From Mytilus californianus (taxonomy: Eukaryota; Mollusca; Bivalvia; Mytilida; Mytilidae), in the NCBI RefSeq assembly GCF_021869535.1, contig NW_026262712.1, positions 47,226,884 through 47,290,883 of the forward strand: DNA of 64,000 nt, given 5' to 3'. Positions 10,912-22,400 of this stretch are shown one piece after another. Position numbers and translations under genes: made by a program. Within the stretch, counting starts at the first letter, position 1. Each line of letters begins with the position of its first letter. The notes under the pieces are model-generated. The model saw only the letters and a list, made by a program, of their open reading frames with translations. It made no database searches and was not told where the DNA came from.

Positions 10912-11684
10912 AGTTATAACGAGTTAGCTAAGTGGTTATAACGAGTAAGCTAAGTGGTTATAACGAGTTAGCTTAGTGGTTATAACGAGTTAGCTAAGTG
11001 GTTATAACGAGTTAGCTAAGTGGTTATACGAGTTAGCTAAGGGGTTATAACGAGTTAGCTAAGGGGTTATAACGAGTTAGCTAAGTGGTTATAACGAGTA
11101 AGCTTAGTGGTTATAACGAGTTAGCTAAGTGGTTATAACGACTTAAAAATTACAGTCATTAAAACGAGTTAGCTAAGTGGTTATAACGAGTTAGCTAAGT
11201 GGATATAACGAGTTATCTAAGTGGTTATTACGAGTTAGCTAAGTGGTTATAACGAGTTAGCTAAGTGGTTATAACGAGTTAGCTTAGTGGTTATAACGAG
11301 TTAGCTTAGTGGTTATAACGAGTTAGCTAAGTGGTTATAACAAATTATCTAAGGGGTTATAACGAGTTAGCTAAGTGGTTATAACGAGTAAGCTAAGTGG
11401 TTATAACGAGTTAGCTAAGTGGTTATAACGACTTAAAAATTAAAGTCATTAAAACGAATAAGCTAAGTTGTTATAACAAGTTAGCTTAGTGGTTATAACG
11501 AGTTAGCTAAGTGGTTATAACGACTTAAAAAAATTAAAGTCGTTATAACGAGTTAAGTAAGTCGTTATAACGAGTTAGCTAAGTCGTTATAACGACTTAA
11601 AAATTAAACTCGATATAACATGCTAGCTAAGTCGTTATAACGACTTAAAAATAAAACTACGTATGATACTAATGGGCTTCCGTA
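10912..11684. mobile_element. Half copy of the TACGGAAGCCC element
   Basis: A minisatellite array followed by the terminus ATGGGCTTCCGTA, nearly identical to about 6815-7598. The opposite terminus is missing: the array begins abruptly inside the Penelope RT at 10912. The flank before the array contains ATTATCA and the flank after the terminus TTATCC, a partial match too short to call a target duplication. Probably a 5'-deleted or rearranged copy of the neighbouring 6-kb element. Confidence 0.8.
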
Positions 11685-12299
11685 TTATCCCAATAAAATA
11701 TCAACTTATACATATGGCTTCGTTAAATATAATATTCTTGGGTTTAAAACTGTTTGAATGTAAATCTTTGAAAGATGTAAGTATGAAGGTGCGGGTGCTA
11801 AACATATTTAATATCAAATTTTAAGTTAATTTAATCAATCCGAAAAGCTAAGATTACTAAATACTGTACACTTATCTTTCTATAAGCACAAGGAAGACTT
11901 AGTGTCAGATATCGAGAGAGTCAACCATATTAATGTTGAATGTGCAACACATATTTATTGATATAAAAAATGCATGAACAAAATAACTTTGATAAAGAAT
12001 ATGAAATTATTGAAATATTGACATATTATCACTTTACAATATGTAATATTTCAATTTTCAAAGAATATTTGCCATTCCTGAAAGGCTGACAATAAAACGT
12101 TCTGTTTGTAGCTATGGTGAAATCAGAACGCAATGGATCATTGGATATTTGACAAATAAGCATCGGTGTATTATGATATAAACAAACAGGAGTTGTGATA
12201 TGATTGCGACGAGACAATTATCCAACAAAGAGTCCAAATTTCGTGGATGTAACTAATTCAATGTCGTCGTAAGGACTTTAAAAATCGATAAATTTTACA

Positions 12300-12365
12300 A
12301 AATTGTAAACCAATTCAAACGAGAAAACCAACGAACTTTTTAAAGACAAAACAATAAACAAAACA
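12300..12365 (-). repeat. Fragment of repeat family A
   Basis: Minus-strand fragment with CAATTCAAACGAGAAAACC and the A-rich segment after it, complementary to the TTCTCGTTTGAATTG landmark of family A. Confidence 0.6.
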
Positions 12366-12394
12366 TATAATGAGAGTGAGAAGTTTATCTTGCT

Positions 12395-12575
12395 ATAAAA
12401 CCAGGTTTAATCCATCATTTTCTACATAAGGAAATGCCTGTACCAAGTCAGGAATATGACAGTTGTTTTCCATTCCTTAGATGTGTTTGAGCTTTTGATT
12501 TTGCCATTTCATAAAGGACTTCCGTTTTGAATTTCCCTTAGAGTTCGGTATTTTTGTTATTTTACTTTTTATAAT
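12395..12575 (+). repeat. Dispersed repeat, family E
   Basis: Contains CCTGTACCAAGTCAGGAATA, GTGTTTGAGCTTTTGATTTT and TAGAGTTCGGTATTTTTG. An inverted copy is at about 62240-62460. It shares the CCAAGTCAGGA core with families A and D, suggesting they are related. Confidence 0.75.
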
Positions 12576-13309
12576 GGCAGATCGTATCTATATTGACAAG
12601 CTCTATAAACAACATCACTGTAAAAAATAGAAAGTGATACAAATCTTTGTATCTATGAAACAGCTAAGTAGTTTTTTTTTTTTGTAATTTGTGGTAAAAG
12701 TTCGCATAAAGCCTTCAGTATATATAAAGAGATGACCCTAAATGGATTCTAAAGGAGAAATCGACCAAAATATATTGATATTGTGAAGTACCATCATACA
12801 AGTTTCTTCAAATAATCAAGATAAAAACTAGAAATAGTAGACAGATTACGAGCTGATTTGAATGTTTTTTTTTTCGTTTCTTTTTTTTTTAATTTAAAAA
12901 TTTTGAAATCCATACATGTACCCCCATTTTACCGATCCAAATGATCGATTCGTCATTTTCATTTAATGTTATTAATATTACGTAATCGGCATGTGTCTTC
13001 TTTTTTTGAAGTAATCACTTCGGAAAAAATGAACAGTACTTCTACATTATCCCTTTGAAATGTTCGTTGACGCCCTTTCGTATCTGTTTAAGTCAAATAA
13101 CAAACGGTATCTACACAACTTAGCATTAAAACTCAATTCGAATTGAAAATAAATAAATAAAATAATAGCATAGAGGAATCCTTGCATTCCCTGAAAGCAA
13201 CATTTCTTTTTCTGTCTTAAGTCTTTTTGTGCGTTGTTTCTGAACGATGTGTCGATCTGATGAGACAAGCTTTTCTTCACAGGAACCCACAGTTTAGTAG
13301 TTGTCGATG

Positions 13310-14400
13310 AACACTGTCTATATTTTTTGTTGTTCTTTTATCGTTTTGTATATAATTTTGTCGATTAAATAGTTTTTACATTTTGTTATATCGGGACCTT
13401 TTTGTCGAGGCTTCGACTTTTGTCGAAAAAGCGAGACATAGTGATCCTACATTCCGTCGTCGTTGTTGTCGTCGTCGGCGGCGTTCACAAATATTCACTC
13501 TGTGGTTAAAGTTTTTGAAATTTTAATAACTTTCTTAAACTATCCTGGATTTCTACCAAACTTGGACAGAAGCTTGTTTATGATCATAAGATAGTATTCA
13601 AAAGTAAATTTTGTAAAAAAAAAATTTCATTTTATCCGTATTTTACTTATAAATGGACTTAGTTTTTCTGCCAGGAAACATTACATTCACTCTGTGGTTA
13701 AATTTTTTGAAATTTTAATAACTTTCTTAAACTGTCCTGGATTTCTACCAAACTTGGAAAGAAGCTTGTTTATGATCATAAGATAGTATCCAGAAGTAAA
13801 CTTTGTAAAAAAAAAATTCCATTTTTTCCGTATTTTACTTATAAATGGACTTAGTCTTTCTGCCAGTTAACATTACATTCACTCTGTGGTTAAAGTTTTT
13901 AAAATTTTAACAACTTTCTTAAACTACCCTGGATTTGTACCAAACTTGGACAGAAGCTTGTATATGATTAAAAGCTAGTATCGAGAAGGAAATTTTGTTA
14001 AAATTTTGTTCCATTTTTTCCGTATTTTACTTATAAATGGAGTTAGTTTTTCTTCCAGTTAACATTACATACAGTCTGCAGTTTAAGTTTTTAAAACATT
14101 TATTAGATTCATAAACTATCCTGGATTTTTACCAAACTTGGACAGAAGCTACTTACAATCAAAAGATAGTATAGAGAGGAATATTTTTATTAATTTTTTT
14201 CCTCATTTTTGTTGAGCCTGCGATTAACAGCAAAAGTAGGCGAGACACTAGGTTCCGCGGAACCCTTACGAATTTTATGGCTTATTATACGGAATAGATA
14301 TTGCTGATTGTTAATGGTTATTTGGTGACATGTTGTTATTCACGTCTATGTCATTTTGTGTCTGGTGATTAGTTGTCTCATTGTCAATCATACCGACGTT
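13310..14400 (+). repeat. Family A copy interrupted by a pearl-like element
   Basis: The left part (13310-13402) ends in ATATCGGGACCTTTT. The right part (14272-14400) resumes with TTATGGCTTATTATACGG and continues to GTTGTCTCATTGTCAATCAT, which are consecutive landmarks in intact family A copies. The insertion point is in a run of T. Confidence 0.75.
13403..14271 (+). mobile_element. Pearl/Helentron-like non-autonomous element with central tandem repeats
   Basis: It starts TGTCGAGGCTTCGACTTTTG with a small hairpin, then a GTCGTC/GGCGGC microsatellite-like stretch. Four imperfect units of about 192 bp follow (beginning near 13493, 13685, 13876, 14068, each with CTCTGTGGTTAAA or a variant and ACCAAACTTGGACAGAAGC). 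A palindrome GGTTCCGCGGAACC (14251-14264) lies just before the 3' end. Insertion between T residues inside family A fits Helentron-type integration. Pearl-type elements with this plan are known in bivalves; the assignment to that class is inference. Confidence 0.65.
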
Positions 14401-16378
14401 GCGCACGATGTTGGTACCAATTTCATTTTGCTATAGATTAGCATAAAAATAAATACGTAGACTGGTCAGTTCGATAAAAATATAGTGATTTCTGATTGAA
14501 TTCATTCCATTAGACTTGAAATTAAAGAAAAAAAGGAACCGAAATTTAAAATACCAGGAATTATAACACTTAATTATCCCAATTTTACGCAAAAACGTAA
14601 TGTCCAAAGTATTCATTTTGTGTGCAAAAGATCAGAGTTCCGTTTCTCTCCTACGGTATTTTTTCTCTGATCATCGTAAAACTTAACAATGATATTGCTA
14701 TTGTTATAATTATTCGCGTGTTAAAGCAAAATCAATATCACTGAAACCGTAATCCGGAAAATGTTATTTTTGTAAACGGTCTGAAAAATGTCCAACCGTA
14801 TGCAAAGTAAGTATATTTCGGGTTTGCGCATTTATACCGTGAAATTGAAAAAGCTGAGAGAAAAAACATTTATTATATTTTGAAAGTTTTTTTACTTTTC
14901 TCCTGGTTCATGATATTTTTTGCCGGAAACCATGCGTATAGTTTCTATTGCAATGACTTCAAAAAGTATAGCCATCTTGTCCCAACGAAAAAAACGCTGT
15001 ATTTTCTTTAAAATTGAGGTTTTAACCAGCTGTCTATCAAATAAGCATAGTTAAATCATAAAAAATAAAAGTTGGCGGTAAAGGTTTTTCTGTTTTTCTT
15101 TTTAAACAATATAGTGTTTAATATTTTTTCGTTAGGCAACAAGGTTTTTAGATCGTGTCTAAAAAATATAGCCGTTTTGTCCCAATGTTCGCAAAACGTA
15201 ATTGATGTCATGCTCTGGTTTTTAATTTTATATCGTAATTATTTGTTTCCAGTTTAATTCGAATGAAAATAAAAATACATGTATAAATTACAATACAACC
15301 AATGTATGAGAAAGGAATAGTTTAAGTTTAAAATCAAATGTTGACCAAATGAGATCGATATAAAAAAAATATCGGGATCTTAGTTTTTTTTTTATAGCAT
15401 ATTTGTTTTGTATAAGGAACATTGTCTATCTGCAAGTTTTAAATCGTCAAAAGTAACATGTATATTTTTTTGTTAAGAAAATAAAATAGAGAAACCCCAT
15501 TGCTGGCAATTATAACAAACAAAGGATATGCCACAAAAATACGGAAATGAGAAAATTTAAAACATGAGTCCCGAATGTTTAACTTCCTAAATATTTTGCG
15601 ACAAAGAAAGCATCGGGAAATGATAAAATATAGAAAGGAAACGGAAACGGGAAGAAATGCAACAAAAGGAATAAATATGCAAAAAATAGGAGAATATGAA
15701 TTAAAAATCTAATTTATATTAAAAATAAATCTGTGTAAATTTGGACATTATTGTATCGGATTCATTAATGCGAACTGCTGCCGAAATGAAAATTATCAAT
15801 TATGGCCTGGAAAGACTGACAACTCCTGTAAATGAATTTCATTAATAAAATATCTATACGACCACTTTGAGTTTTATTTGTAAATTTATGCATTTTTTCA
15901 GACAAACCGAAATCGGTTACCAAATTCACAACAGTATCAATAATATGCTTGAACGCCTGAAACTTTCTTTGAAATCGTCGAAATCGACTTATTTTGAGGA
16001 ACGTCGTGAAACGCTAAGTAGTACCAACATCGTGCGCAACGTCACCACATTTTTTTATTTTGTAAATAATCATTCTGATATTTTCATCCAAATATGGATT
16101 ATTGTGTTATTGAAATTTTTCATTTTTTATATTTGCAAAATTATTTGAAATTAAGGAATGTTACTACTAGGTCAAATATTAAATCGTCAAAAGTATTGAA
16201 AGTAACAATAAATGCAAATTTAGAATCGAATACCATATTTTAACATATTATTTGACAATATAAAAGTTTCAAACAAAACAGTTCACAAAACAAATACAAA
16301 AAATAAGTAGGAGAAGAACTTTTATTTGCAGTGAAATGTTGATTGATATCATTCATTTGTTTATGTTAATTGTTTCAG
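14400..16378. other. No gene or repeat recognised
   Basis: AT-rich DNA upstream of the first coding exon at 16407. ORFs of 60-90 codons occur (for example 15867-16148) but have no recognised domain or splice logic. A 5' untranslated exon and promoter of the downstream gene could lie here; no TATA box or CpG-rich patch stands out. Confidence 0.4.
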
Positions 16379-16461
16379 CACATATATTTTGAATTCTCAA
16401 TCGAAAATGGTAAAGTGGATACCCCAGGCAATATGGTTATTTACTGTTTTTTTCACTAATG
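16379..16461 (+). CDS. Exon 1 of the Ig/3-TM gene: signal peptide
   Basis: A splice acceptor TTGTTTCAG ends at 16378, so this exon starts with 28 untranslated bases and the coding part begins at the ATG at 16407. It encodes MVKWIPQAIWLFTVFFTN, a short basic start followed by a hydrophobic stretch, typical of a signal peptide. The donor GGTAAGTAAA (16461/16462) is a near-consensus phase 1 site. An upstream non-coding exon is implied but not located. Confidence 0.7.
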
Positions 16462-19400
16462 GTAAGTAAATATTTTACTTCTGACTGAACCAAATTCATT
16501 TGTTACCAAAATATACCAATCAGTATTATTTCTTTAATATTCTCCAAAACTAAGATAACAACGTAGTAATTTTTATAATTGCAAGCCTGTTATAGATGTC
16601 ATCGTTACAATCATATTAATCATAATTTATCTCCGTACCTACGCCAACGAAGCAAGTCATTTAAGTGTGATAAGACGTGTTTGATTGAGTTATGACTGAA
16701 ATTAGGATAATCCGATCTGGTTCATGAACGTTATATCGGATCTTGAATTAGATATTTCTGACATAATATTTTCCTATGAGAGCTATTAATGAAAAGTTGT
16801 ATTTCGTGCGTCCGAAGCGCCCTTCTTAACTAACCTTCATCAGGAACACACAAAGTTTAACATTAGAAAGTCCGGGATATAAAGATACGTGGAAACGTTA
16901 GGAACTGTATTAGCAAAAGGAAAATAAAAGAATAGCCAAATTCAATTAAGCTTAATTTTGTCTAAGGGAGTTTAAACCTTAATATCAGCGGGAAATTAAA
17001 AACAGAAAATATGCTGAAACTCATGTAAGTATAGACGCACCGACTACATAGCTGACGATTCCCTCGGAGAATAAGAGTCAGCAAACAGTGGTATCGAAAC
17101 AGAGATAGAAAATGAAAATAAAACTCTTATAAATTTAGTGTTTCCGAACAAATGCATTTCAAATGTCTGAATATATGGCCAATGTTTGTAGTGCTATCCG
17201 TCGGAAGGTAAGCTTTTGAAAACACTGAAAGTACATTTCCCGAAAAAAAAAACCATGACTCTATAATTCGGGCAATATTTCTAAGAACAGTTTAGGAGCT
17301 TTCTTTCAACTATTCACGCATCAAATACTTTTGATTTTGTATCGTAATTGAGGGCAACTCATATAAACTTGAAAAAAAATTGCTCACTACAGTATTGACA
17401 TCAAATTATAATACAAAAATGATTATCGCACATTAACAGAATTTATAATAAAACCAGGGAATCGTAATGTCTTTCAGTACTATTACCTGTTCCATATCAG
17501 TACTAACAAGATTTAAAAGGACATTAAAAGTTTGCTATAACATATTCTTCGATTTTGTCTGATCATCAGCAGAGAAAATGATAATTACGTTTAACATTCA
17601 ATGTCTTATGTTTGCTTCCACTGGACCTCTTCATACAATGGTATAACCTCTTTGTAGACATTATTACCTACTGTGTTTTTTCTTTTAATTTCTGCAGCTA
17701 AACGAAGCAGGTGTAGTAAAATAATATATTTATTAGAGATAAGTACAATTCAAAACGAAAGGTGCTTTCTGAAACATCAGCGTTGCAGTTGAACTAAATG
17801 ATGTACTTTGACGACGAAAACGGTGTTGAGGCAAATTATCATATGTATCGAACAAACCAGTTTTCTAGGATTCATCATGGAAAGGCTTGCATGCTTATTC
17901 GTTTATAAAAAAACATTCAGTGAAAATTTCACCAGAGGTTACATAATCAAAGATTGAAAGAGGTTGAAAAACAGAACTTTAATCCTTGGTTACGTAACTT
18001 TTGATTAAAAGATTTATCCCTATGATATATTTATCCAAGGGTACGTATATTCAACAAAAGATGAAAAATCTGGTACTGCGGGCGTTCTTTGCAATTGATA
18101 TTGTTATTGTACGTTCATTAATAGCAAATTTTGATCCCGAATCGAAGAATATTAATTATAGAAGAATGTAAACTATGGCGTGTCAACCGTTGCAATATTC
18201 ACAAAAAATAAAATATATGTTCATAAAATTAAATAATTGCTCGAGGTATCCCATGATGCAAATTATTGAACGTATTTATAAATTTTTTAGAACATATATT
18301 TAATTTTGTGAACACATATTTTTATTTTTTTGAATGAAAATTTGTATTTATAAAATTAACATATATTGAAATTTTTATAAATATATATTCAACTTTTATG
18401 AACAATTATTAATTCTATGAACAAATATTTCCTTTTTATGAACAATTATTTGTTTTTATGAACACTTATTTGTTTTTATGAACAAATATTTTTTTTATGA
18501 ACAATTATTTATGTTTTATGCATATATATTTTATTTTATGAACACATATATTGATTTTTTGAATATATATTTTGTTTTTATGAACATATACTCGTTTTTA
18601 CGAACAATTATTTAATTTTATGAACACATACTTTATTTTTTGTGAATATTGCAACGTTTGACACGCCATAGTAAACCTATGTAGTGCATTTTTGTTATTG
18701 TTTAATAATTCTAACTATATTGAAATACTATTGTTCTTTTTTGTCAATAATTTAGTTTAATAATTACTAAGTTACGTTTTCTTTCAGGAATTGATTCATA
18801 TTTTTGTAAATATCATGTTTGCCTTACATGGACAGTTAGTGAGAAAGAACTCAATTTAAAGTGCAGAGTTAGTAATTTACATTTCCGAGTTGAAATAATA
18901 GATCCATCTAATAAACTTATTGGAGAATGCCATCCTGCTCAGACAAAATCAAACTGTGATACATACTCTGATAATGTGGTTATTGCTCAGAATGTTACAA
19001 CTAATGAAACTACGTGTTTAATACGTGGCACGATAGATGAAAGAATGAATGGCAAATGGAAATGTCTGCATGGTACAAATAAAGGTTTAGCAAATGTTGA
19101 TGTTACAGTTCTGCGATATAAAGGTATGATGTCAGATTTAAATATTATGCATATTGTCAATGTTTTATCGTTCAATAGTAGCATGCAATCTTCTTCATCT
19201 AATGACGTTTCCTTTATCAACCAAGACGTTACATGCGAACATATTCACATTGTAAGGGAAACATATTAGGTATGCCCCTAACACAAACGTTTGCCAACAG
19301 TGAATGAGCAAGAACGACTGAAATCGACACCACTTAAGTGTTAGGGTCGCGATCACGAATCAGGCAACCGATACTCATCGATGTGTTTGTCTTTAAACTC

Positions 19401-22400
19401 AAGAGTTAAATGATTTTTTTGTAGTTTAAGGTCTTAATACACATTGAAAGGCGTAAGATTTGAAATTTACCCGATTGTGTCATACTTCCTGTGTTTGCAT
19501 TCCTGATTGGAGTCCGGATCAATTTGAAGGTAATTCATGTATAGCTGGATTCGCTTTCCGTGTTATGACATTCCGTTGTTCTGCTTTAAATTCATGGAAT
19601 TAGCTCATTTTGTCCATCTGTGTGCATTATATATTTAATTTGTTAGAAAAGTATGTAAAATGCAGTTGCCTTTTATTTTTCTTCATATTAAACTGTATGA
19701 ATACACGGATCAGTAAATGTCAACAGATTATCGACACGTTGCAATTACTTTGAGCTTTAACCTATATCTTAATTTAATGGAAGCAGTAATAATAAAAATA
19801 TTAAAAAAACAACATTAGAACAAATTTGGTACAAAGCATCTACAGCTTATTTTTGACAGTAAGCAACTATCGATCAATGAATAAATCAATCAATGAATAT
19901 AAAAGACATCAGATGTGCTGCATACATGCAGGGCATTACATGTTATGAATTGAACGTAGACTGCATTGACCATAGCTTATCTATATCGGTTTCACATGCA
20001 AAGATCACTTGACCTCTGATTCTAGAACAGCATTATTTTAATTTGCTATAACTATTAATGAATTTACCTTGCTGAGAATGATGATGATAATCTTTGCATT
20101 TGTTACAGATAGAAAATGTAGAGCCATGTTGTGGTCAGTGATCGGTTACTTTGGAGCAATATCTCTATGGTTAACACTCCTGTCCGTTATTCCAATCAAA
20201 CCAAACTGTGTAGAAGGTATAGTTGTATAATTGTAAACATGGTTAAGTTAACATTGTTGATTCTGAAATGATTTGTCAAGTTCATTTTATCATTTACTCT
20301 GAAACCACACAGGAAAATCATGAAACTTATTAGGATTAATGATTAAACAAGAAGGATATTTACAATTTATAAATTAAATGTTTCTTTAATGTTTAATTTG
20401 TGTAGGAGCTTTTTGGTAATTACTTTTTTTCCTTTAAGATTTTTAACTGATATGACATCTTAGATTTAGCCATTTTCTGCTAATTTGGTGTTCACAATTC
20501 AGCATAAAAAGATTTAGCCAGATTAAGCACAGCTTTTTTAATTTTTGAATTGTGTTCTTCAATTTTTGTAATAAAAAGCGACTAATTCATCTTATTTAGA
20601 CGAAACAGTCGACTGGTATCTTAGATGAATTTTATTCAAAACTAGAGAATAAAATATCCCTAATAAACTATACATATTGCAATTATGTTTCAGAATTGTT
20701 TTCTTTATTGCCAGGTTTGTACAAACGAGTGTTTTGTCAGAAAACGAGATTAATTGCAGGTTGGTACTGACTATCACATATATTACGTTTAGGATAAGAC
20801 CTAACCTCTATTCAGAACTGACAAAATTATATGTCCAAAAACTTTTCTAGAATATCTTAACAGCTTAGAAGTAAAAAAACCTGTGCTGATATGAAATATT
20901 ATTAATTTTTTGGTAACTTTCTGTTGACTTTTAAATCATTCAAAATACTTATGTTGTTATACTCCGAAGCATTGATTTTCTTAGCCAGCTTTGGTATATG
21001 AAGCTTTATAGACATTTTTGGTTTTCAATGCTATATCTAGGATGACGTTATTATAAAAACTGAAAACAACAGTTTATAATTTAATTTTGGATGTAACACG
21101 TCTTCTGATTGGCTGAAAGTGTTTTGTCTATCAGCTCATAGACATAATTTTTTCGTGTGACCGTGACGTCACCAACATTTTTTTTCAAAATTTACTCCTT
21201 AAAAATGGAATTTAGAATTAAATTATAAGGAATGACTGTAATATTTTTTCTGTCTATTCAAAATAACCTAAAAAATGTGGTGCACACTTTTAAATAACCC
21301 GCTACGCGGATTATTCAGTGTGCACCACATTTTTTATGTTATTTCTTCATAGACAGAAAAAACATTACAGTCATTCCTTAAATAAATTTTAAGCGTCCGA
21401 AGCGCTTTTCTGGATTTACCTTCATCAGGAACGCTCGAAGTCGAATATTTGAAAGCCAAGTACTAGTATATGTTGTTGGTTCGTGTCTGTCTTATTTGTT
21501 TTTCGTATATTGTTGTTATAAATTAGGCCTTTGTTTTCATTGCTTGAATTGTTTCACATTTTCATGTCGGGGCCTTTTATGACCGACTAAAATAAGTAAC
21601 ACCTTAAGCACTTAATAGGCTGTTTGGTCTGAATACATGGTTTATAGACTCTTGAATATTTCTACCAGTAGAATTTGTAGCTTTCGAGAATGTGAGAGAA
21701 ACAAATAGCGGTTGAAATTGCTTCTGTGGTATCATGGCAACTCCGTCTAAACTGTATCCAGCGCTCATATCCTCTCGGTCATGATCAAATAAGCTATGTA
21801 AAAGTTCATCTTTCGTCAGGATAATGATGCCTCGTCTCGACGGGGTTATCTAGGGTTGTACCAAAGTGCATGATGTATGGTTGCATGTCGATAGAATACT
21901 ATAGTTGCCTTAAAGGACGAACAAAATTATTTAACTGAAGGAAAAAACTCAATTTACATTTTATGCTAACACAACACTTCGGGCTTTCATAAGTAACTTA
22001 TTGAATGAGTGGAGGCTATCTGATGATGTATCAATTGCATGATAACACAAAATTACTACGCATACATGTAAAACCCAAAGCAAAGGACCAGCGCTTTGAT
22101 TGTTGTTCTTCATCTCAATTTCATAGTTATCCCACTTGCAAAAGCTCTTACATCACTGCAATTTGAGACGGCCCGGTTTTTGCGGATTTTCTTATTTTCT
22201 TGCTAATGTCAATGCATTGAAGAGTGTAGGTTTCAACCATGAAATGTTGTGTTTTTAAGCACACTGCATTCTTACAGTAACAAGTAACAGTCAAATTTGA
22301 ATCTGCATATGTATTTATATTATCTCATTCGACTTTTGAAAACAGATGGAGTTATGATGTAAATTTATTTTGTAGTTTGTAAAGGAGTTGCTTTTTTAGT

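Noticed and set aside
10912..11690. Six-base target duplication ATTATC around the half element
   Set aside because: The match is only partial when the terminus is set at TACGGAAGCC as in the other copies, and the left end of the element is missing.
13255..13285. CTGATGAGAC as a hammerhead core
   Set aside because: No GAAA at an acceptable distance and no helix I complement.
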